From contig NZ_JAJNEC010000005.1 of assembly GCF_021044425.1 (NCBI RefSeq), forward strand, positions 558,001 through 622,000: a stretch of DNA of 64,000 bases, read 5' to 3'. Shown piece after piece: positions 52,567 through 61,254 of the stretch; within the stretch, counting starts at the first letter, position 1, and every line of letters starts with the position of its first letter. The position numbers and the translations under genes are program-made. This DNA comes from Niabella pedocola. GTDB lineage: Bacteria > Bacteroidota > Bacteroidia > Chitinophagales > Chitinophagaceae. The notes beneath the pieces are model-generated. The model was not told the DNA's origin. It ran no database searches and worked only from the letters and a program-made list of their open reading frames with translations.

Positions 52567-54610
52567 TTACATTGATCAGTGATAACAATTCATCCAAGGT
52601 CTGAACCGGTCTTTGGCAGGCATAGTTTTCGCAAAGATAGATCAGCAGCGGGTTTCCGGCCTCCTTACCGGTCAGCATCGGAAAACGGTCATCCGCTTCC
52701 GTTGCCGCCATAACGATGCTGTTCGGCAGCAACTGGCTCAACAGCTTCCGATGGGCGTCTTTATGTTCGCCCAGCAGCACAATTTCCTTAAATCCTTTTT
52801 GTACCAGGTAAAAATCAAGCATCCAGGCTCCAAAGGAGGTGGGATACTTAAGTATGGCATTGCTCAACTGCGCAATCATCCGTTCGCCCTGTAGCCGCCA
52901 CGCTGGCTTGTTAAATAAAACAGCCAGTGTCAACAGGTTCCTGGCCATTACAGCGTTGCCGGAAGGCGTTGCTCCATCATATACCTCCCTCTTACGGAGG
53001 ATCACATCTTCCTGGTTGCGGGGCGTATAATAAAAATAGCCGGTGTCTTCCTCGGCAAAATCGGTCTGAACATTTTCACAGACCGTATTTGCCTTCAACA
53101 GCCAATTTAGATCCGTTGTAATACGATACAGTTGCAGCAAAGCCTCTATTAAAAAAGCATAATCATCCAGGAATGCCGGGTATTTGGCAGTTCCTTCTTT
53201 CCATACATGCAAAAAGCGTCCGTCCCCCCCTTCAAAAGCGTCCAGAAGAAATTGCATCCCGGTAATGGCTTTCGCCTTGTAGGCTTCATTGCCGGTTACT
53301 TCAAAGGCCTTGCTATACGCGGTATTCATCAGTGCATTCCAGCCAAGGATCACTTTATCATCCAGCCCCGGCCGCACTCTTTTAGACCGCTCCTTCAAAA
53401 GCCGAGAGCGGCCGTTTTCCAACAAGGTATCCAGTTCCGGCATGGTTATTCCCAACCGGGTAGCTACTGTTTCCTTCGGCTGCAATATCCGGGGAATGTT
53501 TTTCCCTTCCCAGTTTCCTTTTTCCGTGATGTCATAATATGCGACAAACGACGCCGCTTCATCTCCCAAAACTTCCTCAATTTCGCGTTTGCTCCATACA
53601 TAGAATTTGCCTTCAACACCTTCGCTATCGGCATCCAGCGCTGCATAAAAACCACCCGCCGGATGCTGCAGCTCCCGTTCAATAAATGCAAGCGTTTGCT
53701 CCACACAACTTTTATACCGGGCGGCACCGGTTACCTGGTAGGCTTCGCAAAGCGTGGTTACCAGCAGTGCGTTATCATAGAGCATCTTTTCAAAATGGGG
53801 TATCAGCCATTCGGTATCGGTTGCATACCGGGCAAAGCCACCCCCTACCTGGTCATAGATCCCGCCCTCCATCATTTTATCAAGACTCAGCAATGCCTGC
53901 GTCTGCGCCCCGGCGGCCAGGCTTTCCGGTCGTGTAGCTTCTACCGCGGCATAATACAGCAGGTAACGGATCGTTTGCGTTTGCGGAAACTTCGGCGCCC
54001 TGCCAAATCCGCCCCAGGTCGTATCCGATTGTTTCAGGATATTGGAGCAGGCGGTATCCGCATCATCAGTTGTAAAAGCCATGGTACCGGCATCCTGGAT
54101 GCCGAACGTATTGGCCTCCACCAAATGCCGGGTCAGATTTTCAGCCTGCTGCTCAATGTCAGGTCTTTTTTGCGCAAACGCATCTGCTACAGCCGCCAGT
54201 ACCTCTTTCCAGGATGGACGGTTGGCATACGCCTGCGGCGGATAGTACGTGCCGCCATAAAAGGGCTTTTTACCGGGCGTCAAAAACACATTCAGGGGCC
54301 AGCCGCCACTGCCGGTCATTGTTTGAACCGCGTCCATATAAATATGATCAAGATCCGGACGTTCTTCCCGGTCGATTTTTATATTGATAAAATGCGTATT
54401 CATCAGCGCAGCTGTTTCTGCATCTTCAAAGCTTTCCCGCTCCATTACATGACACCAATGGCAGGCAGCGTAACCAATGCTTACCAGGATCGGTTTGTCT
54501 TCCACTATTGCCTTTTGCAGCGCCTCTTCCCCCCAGGGATACCAATTTACCGGGTTATGGGCATGTTGTAATAGATATGGACTGGTTTCGCTTATGAGAT
54601 GATTGGACAT
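52547..54610 (-). CDS. YyaL/SSP411-type thioredoxin-domain protein (DUF255)
   Basis: This 687-residue protein joins an N-terminal thioredoxin-like DUF255 domain (residues 1-165), containing the CHWCH motif at 50-54 and FYGGTYYPP, to an (alpha/alpha)6 barrel-like region related to N-acylglucosamine epimerases (about 190-640, with GGIYDQVGGGFARYATDTEWLIPHFEKMLYDNA). Its function is unknown; it is a widespread family. I chose ATG 54610; the frame continues upstream through repetitive DNA. It is followed by DUF1543. Confidence 0.93.
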   Translation of the reverse strand: MSNHLISETSPYLLQHAHNPVNWYPWGEEALQKAIVEDKPILVSIGYAACHWCHVMERESFEDAETAALMNTHFINIKIDREERPDLDHIYMDAVQTMTGSGGWPLNVFLTPGKKPFYGGTYYPPQAYANRPSWKEVLAAVADAFAQKRPDIEQQAENLTRHLVEANTFGIQDAGTMAFTTDDADTACSNILKQSDTTWGGFGRAPKFPQTQTIRYLLYYAAVEATRPESLAAGAQTQALLSLDKMMEGGIYDQVGGGFARYATDTEWLIPHFEKMLYDNALLVTTLCEAYQVTGAARYKSCVEQTLAFIERELQHPAGGFYAALDADSEGVEGKFYVWSKREIEEVLGDEAASFVAYYDITEKGNWEGKNIPRILQPKETVATRLGITMPELDTLLENGRSRLLKERSKRVRPGLDDKVILGWNALMNTAYSKAFEVTGNEAYKAKAITGMQFLLDAFEGGDGRFLHVWKEGTAKYPAFLDDYAFLIEALLQLYRITTDLNWLLKANTVCENVQTDFAEEDTGYFYYTPRNQEDVILRKREVYDGATPSGNAVMARNLLTLAVLFNKPAWRLQGERMIAQLSNAILKYPTSFGAWMLDFYLVQKGFKEIVLLGEHKDAHRKLLSQLLPNSIVMAATEADDRFPMLTGKEAGNPLLIYLCENYACQRPVQTLDELLSLINVNDHGLI

Positions 54611-54811
54611 GAGAAAGGTTTCAAGTTTGAGGTTTAATGTTGCGGGTTGGATTTCGTGTGCCTGGTGCGGAGCGCTCCTTATCCAAACGCACCCACCGCT
54701 CAATACTGAAAGCCGAAGGCTGACGGCAAATCAGCTCCAGATTGAATTTGATTCTGGAAGAAGCACTTCGAAGCTGTAACGCGATCTGTATTCTTTCATC
54801 ATTTTGCATTT
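54611..54811. other. 200-bp gap with repetitive pieces
   Basis: The gap between the esterase and YyaL-type genes contains AACTTGAAAC-like units (54613-54640 on the minus strand) and the ACTGAAAGCCGAAGGCTGACGGC tract at 54704-54727. I see no gene. Confidence 0.5.
54704..54727. repeat. CTGAAAGCCGAAGGC-type repeat, second copy
   Basis: TACTGAAAGCCGAAGGCTGACGGC resembles the tract at 10688-10748 (CTGAAAGC, CCGAAGGC). It lies in the gap between the esterase and YyaL-type genes. Confidence 0.5.
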
Positions 54812-55621
54812 CTACCGGCCCCATCCCCATTTGAGAAATACGGGCATGGCTTTCCCCCAGGTGGCCACGTCATGTTTGCCGTCGTCCAGCTCGAGGTAAG
54901 ACAGGTCTTCGGGGTGATACCCTTTTTTTAGCAATTCTTTTACAATATCCCGCGTATCATCCACCGCGTCAATTACACCATTATTATTGCGGTCGTGCGC
55001 TTCGTCCATCAGACCGCATTGCAAAAAGAACTTCAGGCCCGGTTTATATATCCCGTTCCGGATCTGCTGTTGCATGATACGGTCCTGGTCATCGTTATAG
55101 GTGACATCATCCTGGTCCTTGCTCCGCCACCAGAGCGAGCCGGAAAACACACCGGTTTTGGAAAACACTTCCGGATGATTCCACACGATATCCAGGGCAC
55201 TTAATCCACCCAGTGAAAAACCGGCAAATGCGCGATCTTTAAAACCCGGTACGTTGTATCGGTTCTGAATGAACGGCATCAGCTCTTCAAGAATAAAACG
55301 GGTATAAGCTGCTGCCCGGTCACCGCGGCCGAGATAATCTGCTGCTGCCGCTACCCCGTATTCCCTCTTCCGGTCGGGCCCGGCCGTAATGCCTACGCAA
55401 AGCACTGGGGAGATCCGGCCGTCGACATACAGGCCGGTCAGCAATTGCTGCAGCTCCATTACGGGAAGGTCCTGGCCATCATTAATCAGCAGCAGGCTGA
55501 GACCGTACGGGTCATCCAACACCGTAGGCAGGTAAAAATCAATCATTACCTCCCTTTTCAGAAATGCTGATAAAACGGTGGCCCGTTCAGTTACATAGTC
55601 CAGTTCCTTTACCATATTCAT
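54812..55621 (-). CDS. Enterochelin-esterase-like alpha/beta hydrolase
   Basis: This 269-residue protein is of the esterase D/enterochelin esterase fold (PF00756 type). The nucleophile Ser sits in the GFSLGG elbow (DRAFAGFSLGGLSALDIVW) and the catalytic His near the end in DDGKHDVATWGKAMP. It lacks a signal peptide, so it acts in the cytoplasm. It is divergent from the ATP-grasp and YbdK-like ligase genes, and may hydrolyse or transfer an acyl group on their product. TACTTTTG lies 5 bp before ATG 55621; ATG 55615 is also possible. Confidence 0.88.
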   Translation of the reverse strand: MNMVKELDYVTERATVLSAFLKREVMIDFYLPTVLDDPYGLSLLLINDGQDLPVMELQQLLTGLYVDGRISPVLCVGITAGPDRKREYGVAAAADYLGRGDRAAAYTRFILEELMPFIQNRYNVPGFKDRAFAGFSLGGLSALDIVWNHPEVFSKTGVFSGSLWWRSKDQDDVTYNDDQDRIMQQQIRNGIYKPGLKFFLQCGLMDEAHDRNNNGVIDAVDDTRDIVKELLKKGYHPEDLSYLELDDGKHDVATWGKAMPVFLKWGWGR

Positions 55622-55965
55622 TCGCTCAAAAGTAATGAAATACCCTGTTCCCGTACCGAAATATTAAGACCAGTAATAATTTTTTGTGAGGAATTAGAGA
55701 ATAACTTAAATTCAATCTCAAATTAAACAAAACAAATATGGAGCCTGTAAAAAGCGGTATGAAGCCAGGTTCGACAGGAACTGCATTCGTCCCTTTGCCG
55801 GGTTATGAAATCACCTTTAAAACAAGGCGTATGCGATAACAACAAACTACAGAGGATCTTTCACCTCATTCCCGGATCATCATTTACAGACACCGGCCTG
55901 CAGCCACAATGCGGCCATTGATCATTAAACCGGTTCTGCACGGCAGAACAATAAACAATAAGAAA
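55622..55965. other. 344-bp divergent region between esterase and ATP-grasp genes
   Basis: Apart from the -7 box for the esterase I find no RNA gene or strong hairpin. It has an A/T-rich middle (about 55670-55740). An AGGTTCGACAGGAACT stretch near 55768 superficially resembles a tRNA T-arm but has no cloverleaf partner. Confidence 0.5.
55627..55634 (-). promoter_or_regulatory. Predicted -7 box directly before esterase start
   Basis: TACTTTTG on the minus strand matches TAnnTTTG and lies 5 bp before the ATG at 55621, implying a leaderless message or use of ATG 55615. Confidence 0.4.
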
Positions 55966-56904
55966 ATGAAAAAAATCGGAATTCTATTTGGTAAAGAGCG
56001 CTCTTTCCCGGAAGCATTTGTGCAGCGGGTAAACAGCAAGGGGATCGACGGGATCGTTGCAGAACCTGTGCGGATCGACAAAGCCCTGCAGGGACAACCC
56101 TCCGGCTACGCGGTGATCATTGACCGTATCAGCCAGGACGTTCCGTTTTACCGTACCTGGCTGAAGAATGCGGCTGTAACCGGCACGGCGGTGATCAATA
56201 ATCCCTTCTGGTGGAGCGCCGATGATAAATATTTTAATAACTGCCTGATGACGCAGATCGGGGTGCCCGTGCCCAAAACAGCGATTCTTCCTTCGCATGA
56301 CCGGCCAGACGACACTTCCGATGAGTCGTTCAGCAACCTTGCCTACCCGCTCGACTGGGAAGGTATCTTCCAGGAAGTAGGCTTTCCGGCGTACATGAAA
56401 CCCTTTGCCGGAGGCGGGTGGAAAAATGTGTACAAACTACATGACAAAGAAGAGTTCTTTGAAAAACACCGCGAAACCGGCCAGCTGGTAATGCTCTTGC
56501 AGGAAGAAATTGTTTTTGAAGAATACTACCGCTGTTATTGCATCGGCGGAAAACATGTTCGCATTATGCCGTATGAGCCCCGCAACCCGCACCACCTGCG
56601 TTATGTGGCTGATTTTGCGCCTTCCGCTGAAAAGTTGCAGGAGATGACGGATATTGTGCTGAAAATAAACCGGTACCTGGGCTACGACTTTAATACAGTG
56701 GAACTGGCGTTGAGGGACGGCGTTCCTTATGCGATCGACTTTTGCAACCCCGCCCCTGACGCGGATATAAAAAGCGTGGGTGCCGAAAATTTCGAGTGGG
56801 TGGTGGAAACAGCCGCCAATTACGCGATCGAAAAAGCGCAGGCCAATAATGGAGGCGACAACCTGACCTGGGGCGAATATGTAAAGAGAAGTGCGGGGAA
56901 ATGA
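55966..56904 (+). CDS. ATP-grasp ligase of unknown substrate
   Basis: This 312-residue protein has the ATP-grasp layout: a pre-ATP domain (MKKIGILFGKERSFPEAFV), the ATP-binding lysine in YMKPFAGGGWKNV, LQEEIVFEEYYRCYCIGG and a metal site in FNTVELALRDGVPYAIDFCNPAPDAD. ATP-grasp enzymes join a carboxylate to an amine or thiol through acyl phosphate. It is 138 bp upstream of a YbdK-type ligase. I chose ATG 55966, which directly precedes the first strand; the frame opens at 55909 with unrelated sequence. Confidence 0.88.
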   Translation: MKKIGILFGKERSFPEAFVQRVNSKGIDGIVAEPVRIDKALQGQPSGYAVIIDRISQDVPFYRTWLKNAAVTGTAVINNPFWWSADDKYFNNCLMTQIGVPVPKTAILPSHDRPDDTSDESFSNLAYPLDWEGIFQEVGFPAYMKPFAGGGWKNVYKLHDKEEFFEKHRETGQLVMLLQEEIVFEEYYRCYCIGGKHVRIMPYEPRNPHHLRYVADFAPSAEKLQEMTDIVLKINRYLGYDFNTVELALRDGVPYAIDFCNPAPDADIKSVGAENFEWVVETAANYAIEKAQANNGGDNLTWGEYVKRSAGK

Positions 56905-57026
56905 ATTTGAAAATTTGAAAATGCGGGAATGTAATAAATAGTTGGTTCGGGTTAGGCCCACTCCAAATTTAAAAGACGCCATTCATTTTCAAATTTTCAA
57001 ATCACCACTCCCGATAGTCCTCGGGA
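56905..57026. repeat. 19-bp inverted repeat and hairpin between ligase genes
   Basis: ATTTGAAAATTTGAAAATG (56905-56923) and its exact reverse complement (56984-57002) are 60 bp apart. A second hairpin TCCCGA (57009-57014) and TCGGGA (57021-57026) follows, directly before the next gene. The region may act on the message between the two ligase genes, or be part of a dispersed repeat family. Confidence 0.6.
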
Positions 57027-57042
57027 TTCACATTAATAAAAA

Positions 57043-58152
57043 ATGAGCATCAATTATAAAACATTCACGCTTGGCGTGGAAGAGGAATACATGGTTTTAG
57101 ACAACCAGACCTTTGAATTAAAGAGCCATGAGCAAAAGATAGTACAAGAGGGGCAGAAGATCATTAAGGACAAGGTAAAAGCAGAGATGCACCAGGCGGT
57201 GGTGGAAGTAGGCACCGATATCTGCCAGGACATTGATGAGGCTTATAATGACGTGGCCCTGCTGCGTAAGACCATATCGGATATTGCCGGCACCCTCGAT
57301 CTCACCCTTGGTGCTTCAGGCACGCACCCCTTCAGTCATTGGGAAAAGCAACTGATTACCGATCATATCCGGTATAACGAAATTGTAGCCGAGCTGCAGG
57401 AAGCCGCGCGCAGTAATCTCATCTTCGGACTACACGTGCATGTGGGCATGGAAAGCCGGGAGCTGGCCAATCATATTGCCAACTCTACACGGTACTTCCT
57501 TCCGCATATTTTTGCATTGAGCACCAACTCTCCTTTCTGGGAAGGAAGAACTACCGGTTATAAATCCTACCGCACCAAAGTGTTTGACAAGTTTCCCCGT
57601 ACCGGCATCCCTGATGCATTTGAAAGCATTGAAGCTTACGACAACTATGTAAAAATGCTGATCAAAACCAACTGCATCGATAATGCCAAGAAGATCTGGT
57701 GGGATCTGCGGGTGCACCCCTTTTTTAACACCGTAGAATTCCGTATTTGCGATATCCCGATGACGGTAGATGAAACCATTACTATTGCCGCCCTGTTCCA
57801 GGCCATTTGCGCCCGCATCTATATGCTGCGCAGCAAAAATCTGAATTTCATCCAGTACTCACGTCCCCTCATTAATGAAAATAAATGGCGTGCCAGCCGT
57901 TATGGCATCGATGGGTACCTGATCGATTTCGGAAAGGAAGAAGAGGTGAATACCCGCGCGCTGATTTACGAATTACTGGATTTCCTGGACCCTGTTATCG
58001 ACCACCTGGGCAGCCGGCATCGTATTGAGCATGTACATAAGATCCTGGAACGCGGTACCGGGGCCGACCGGCAGCTGGCCCTGTTTGAGCAGACAAAAAA
58101 TCTTACGGACGTAGGCCGGTATATCAGCGAAAGTTTTTTGGAAGGATTGTAA
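57043..58152 (+). CDS. YbdK-type carboxylate-amine ligase (GCS2 family)
   Basis: This 369-residue protein belongs to the glutamate-cysteine ligase 2 family (YbdK in E. coli, 372 residues). Signature parts are FTLGVEEEYMVLD, LTLGASGTHPFSHWEKQ, LIFGLHVHVGM and VEFRICDIPMTVDETI, with the Glu and His residues of the metal site. YbdK has weak glutamate-cysteine ligase activity in vitro; its true substrate is unknown. Together with the ATP-grasp enzyme it could build an amide-linked small molecule. Confidence 0.93.
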   Translation: MSINYKTFTLGVEEEYMVLDNQTFELKSHEQKIVQEGQKIIKDKVKAEMHQAVVEVGTDICQDIDEAYNDVALLRKTISDIAGTLDLTLGASGTHPFSHWEKQLITDHIRYNEIVAELQEAARSNLIFGLHVHVGMESRELANHIANSTRYFLPHIFALSTNSPFWEGRTTGYKSYRTKVFDKFPRTGIPDAFESIEAYDNYVKMLIKTNCIDNAKKIWWDLRVHPFFNTVEFRICDIPMTVDETITIAALFQAICARIYMLRSKNLNFIQYSRPLINENKWRASRYGIDGYLIDFGKEEEVNTRALIYELLDFLDPVIDHLGSRHRIEHVHKILERGTGADRQLALFEQTKNLTDVGRYISESFLEGL

Positions 58153-58210
58153 ACCAAACTTCCGGAGCAGCTTGGCGCGTTGTTAAAAAACGGCCTTACA
58201 GCTTTCAAAG

Positions 58211-58253
58211 AAAATGCCCGCAACCTTTATGAGATAAGGTTTGCGGGCATTTA
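58211..58253. terminator. Bidirectional terminator between ligase operon and GHL10 gene
   Basis: ATGCCCGCAA at 58214-58223 and TTGCGGGCAT at 58241-58250 form a long stem that continues inward with CCTTTAT/ATAAGG. The A-run before it and the T-run after it make it work in both directions. Confidence 0.85.
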
Positions 58254-58269
58254 TATAAGCCGTGAGTTA

Positions 58270-59709
58270 TTACTTTTTGATCACTTTAGAAGCCTTGCTT
58301 TCTTTATTGTCGCTGTTGATCGTGGTTACACAATAATAGCCCGCCGCAGTAGCATCGGCGGTATGCTCACCTATAATAGCCAATACTTTTGCTTCCTGCT
58401 TCAGATCGGCCGTAAAATAAACGACAGACCGTGTATTTCCACCCGCATCCCATTTCAGGCTGTTGCCTTCAATACGAACATTTTGCGGCTCCGCCGGGTC
58501 GGCAGCAACGCTCCGTCCTAAAAACGGTATCACCGTAGGAGTAGTCCAAAGCGTGGCTAACTTATCGGTAATACCGATGGGGTTGGTCATAATATACTTG
58601 GCACTATACAACAAATGCCCTACAGAAGCCCGGTATTTTTTTGTCATGGCCAATTGCTTTTCCAGCTCATTTACCGACTGAAAAGCAGCGGGTGCCGCAG
58701 GATCCCCAAACCGGTAATATCCATAGCCTACCATCATTGCTGCCTGGTAGCGGAACTGGTGCCACCATTGCAGGCGCTCTTTAAAGTCGTTGGATGCAGC
58801 GCCTATCTGCTGGTAGAGCTGTGGAATGATGATATCCAGCCAGCCTTCCCGGTTCCATTTCAGCACATCCGCGTATAAGGTATTGTAATTGTAGGTATCG
58901 CTGGCCGCAGGCGATATGGAAAACACCACTTCCGGCCGGGTAGCTACAATTATATCATGTACGCCCTTTATGGCTTTATTCACATTCTCTCTTCTGAAAT
59001 TTTCAATGGAAGCAATGCCCGCACCATACTTTACGTAGTCTGCATTATCCGAAACCATGGTACCGGCAGTGGAAGGATCCGGATAAAAATAATCATCGAA
59101 ATGGATACCATCCACATCATACTTGGTAATGATATCCTTTACAATATCCGCCAGTCGTTGCCGTACTTCAGGAACCGCAGGGTTGTAGATCTGGATCTTT
59201 TCATGGCTTACCACCCATTCTGGCTGAACTGACGGATGCAGGGCCGGATAGGCTGTGGTACTGCTTGCGCGTGTGGCAATACGATACGGATTTAACCAGG
59301 CATGAAATTCCATACCCCGGGCATGTGCCTCATCCAGCATAAATTTAAGCACATCATAACCGGGATCTTTTCCTCTTGTACCGGTAATGACTGCGCTCCA
59401 GGGTTCATAAGGCGAATTATAGAATGCATCGCCCATACCTTTTATCTGCACAAAAACGGCATTGATGTTTAACTGCTGAAACCGGTTCAGGTAATCGATA
59501 TACTGCTGCTTCTGCACAGCCATATTATACTGATCCTGTGGCCAATCCAGTCCCCAGGCAGTGGTAACCCACACGGCCCGCATTTCCTTTTTGGGGATGG
59601 TAAATGCATCTTCCTGGGGTTCGGGGCCCACACTATCATCATCTTTTTTACATGCGTTCAGCCCTAATATGAACGCTGCAATTATAAAAAGCCAGATATT
59701 CTTTTTCAT
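58270..59709 (-). CDS. GHL10 family glycoside hydrolase lipoprotein
   Basis: This is a 479-residue lipoprotein with Cys20 (GLNACKKDDD). It has the catalytic barrel of glycosyl hydrolase-like 10 proteins: EMRAVWVTTAWGLDWPQDQYN, NAVFVQIKGMGDAFYNSPYEPWS, VDGIHFDDYFYPDP and GWLDIIIPQLYQQIG. A short C-terminal domain (about 400-475) resembles fibronectin type III. Members degrade cell-wall or exopolysaccharide glycans; substrate is uncertain. It is the last gene of the SusCD operon. Confidence 0.9.
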   Translation of the reverse strand: MKKNIWLFIIAAFILGLNACKKDDDSVGPEPQEDAFTIPKKEMRAVWVTTAWGLDWPQDQYNMAVQKQQYIDYLNRFQQLNINAVFVQIKGMGDAFYNSPYEPWSAVITGTRGKDPGYDVLKFMLDEAHARGMEFHAWLNPYRIATRASSTTAYPALHPSVQPEWVVSHEKIQIYNPAVPEVRQRLADIVKDIITKYDVDGIHFDDYFYPDPSTAGTMVSDNADYVKYGAGIASIENFRRENVNKAIKGVHDIIVATRPEVVFSISPAASDTYNYNTLYADVLKWNREGWLDIIIPQLYQQIGAASNDFKERLQWWHQFRYQAAMMVGYGYYRFGDPAAPAAFQSVNELEKQLAMTKKYRASVGHLLYSAKYIMTNPIGITDKLATLWTTPTVIPFLGRSVAADPAEPQNVRIEGNSLKWDAGGNTRSVVYFTADLKQEAKVLAIIGEHTADATAAGYYCVTTINSDNKESKASKVIKK

Positions 59710-59771
59710 ATCCTAAATTTAATTATTCCGCCCCCGGCGGGATGTATGAATGTTCTTCAATAACCGTTACA

Positions 59772-61226
59772 TTAATCGTCCAGTGCTTTTTTCGGAAAAT
59801 CGATCATTACAAAACCGGCATCTGCAGAAGCAGCAAAAAGCGTAAGTTTATCATCAGTACCATTTACATCTTTTGTAATGTACCAACCGGATTGTGTACC
59901 GGGCGCACCATTAGCCGGCCCCATCAGCGGAAACTTAAATAGTTCAGTCTTATCTGCTTTGTTGTTGAAAATTTCCAATGCTTCTTTGGTCGTAGCCCCC
60001 TTTGTAATATCGTATACAAACAAAACTGTAGCCCCGTTGGCATCCCGGGCAGCGCCTGTCATGATCAAATAACGTTCCCGGTTGAATGTAAAAATACGGG
60101 CATCCGTTCCATAGATGGGAACCGCGTTGTTGGCCAGTGTATAAGACAGTGCGCCGGACTCGTTTACCAGGTTAATGGGAGCAGCATACCCCGTCAATAC
60201 ATATTCATTGGTATTTGGCACGCCAGTCATGGTCATCCATGCTGTAACGCCGGGTTGTGCAGGAATGGACACAGGCTCAGACAATGTAGTATAATTGGTT
60301 ACCTTTACTCTTAATATATCTCTTATATTAACGGAGCCGCCATTATTATCGCCAAAAAACATATAGCCATTACCATTCGCATCAAGACTTACCGACATAT
60401 TATCGCCATAACGAGAACCCAAGGTTGGTATAGATGTATAAGGGATACTTCCAATAATATCTGGGGCTTTTGCAGGATCAGTCCAATGATATATTTTTAA
60501 TGGTGGCGCTGATGCCAAATTACAAATATAAGTATGCCCGTTAATTTGAGCCCCACTACTGTACGCAAAGGTACCTCCGGTTACGCCGGTAAGATTGAGC
60601 GGAATTTTATTGATGACATTTTGTTTCAGATCACTTACATTCAGCAAATGCGGATTGCTGGCGGTTCTGGCTACTATTAACACCTTGTTTCCATCAAATC
60701 CTGTCCACCGAGTACTTTGGGAAACAAAATCGGGATAGGTAGGATTACCAACACTGTTATTGGAATAATCATAGATCTGCGGCTTTGCAAAATCAGCTCC
60801 AAAGGGAGGAATTTTTAAAACCAACGTAGCAAAGTACTCCCGAAAATGCATATTGTTTTTTACTTTAACAACTTTGGTAAGCGTTGATCTACCATCAATA
60901 AAATAATTGCTGCCATCTTTGAAGTCCAGCTGGAACGAAGTCGTTTCCAGCGCCGCTCCGTCTGACATCACTGCTTCAATCCTTAAATTACTGAAATCGC
61001 TCATTGTATCCAAACGAGGAAAGGAAATGCTCTTGCTGTTCTCGTCTATCGTACCTTCTAAAGTTGTATTCCTGTTTGCGCCTGCATTTACAATTTTTAT
61101 GGACTTCAATACCACTTCATCCGTAGAGTCTACATTCGCCGGATATTTTTTCTGACATGACATCATCAATAACGTGACCAATAACGTCATCATCACTGTT
61201 GTGTACTTTGAAATATTCTTTATCAT
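59772..61226 (-). CDS. DUF4623-like surface lipoprotein (SusE position)
   Basis: This 484-residue lipoprotein has its lipobox at Cys24 (LMMSC). Residues 40-135 look like a DUF5018-type beta sandwich (LKSIKIVNAGANRNTTLEGTIDENSKSISFP), and residues 155-480 a propeller with VLIVARTASNPHLLNVSDL and YMFFGDNNGG, as in DUF4623 from memory. It sits 28 bp after susD, where SusE/F-type glycan-binding proteins occur, so it probably binds the same polymer at the surface. I chose ATG 61226, just before the signal peptide. Confidence 0.8.
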   Translation of the reverse strand: MIKNISKYTTVMMTLLVTLLMMSCQKKYPANVDSTDEVVLKSIKIVNAGANRNTTLEGTIDENSKSISFPRLDTMSDFSNLRIEAVMSDGAALETTSFQLDFKDGSNYFIDGRSTLTKVVKVKNNMHFREYFATLVLKIPPFGADFAKPQIYDYSNNSVGNPTYPDFVSQSTRWTGFDGNKVLIVARTASNPHLLNVSDLKQNVINKIPLNLTGVTGGTFAYSSGAQINGHTYICNLASAPPLKIYHWTDPAKAPDIIGSIPYTSIPTLGSRYGDNMSVSLDANGNGYMFFGDNNGGSVNIRDILRVKVTNYTTLSEPVSIPAQPGVTAWMTMTGVPNTNEYVLTGYAAPINLVNESGALSYTLANNAVPIYGTDARIFTFNRERYLIMTGAARDANGATVLFVYDITKGATTKEALEIFNNKADKTELFKFPLMGPANGAPGTQSGWYITKDVNGTDDKLTLFAASADAGFVMIDFPKKALDD

Positions 61227-61254
61227 TTTATTCAATTTTTCATTGACTAATCGA

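Noticed and set aside
53207..54571. 454-codon open frame on the + strand
   Set aside because: It lies antisense to the YyaL-type gene over its whole length, has low-complexity composition rich in Arg, Phe and Ile, and shows no family motif.
55762..55792. tRNA T-arm-like sequence AGGTTCGACAGGAACT
   Set aside because: No acceptor, D-arm or anticodon stem can be paired around it.
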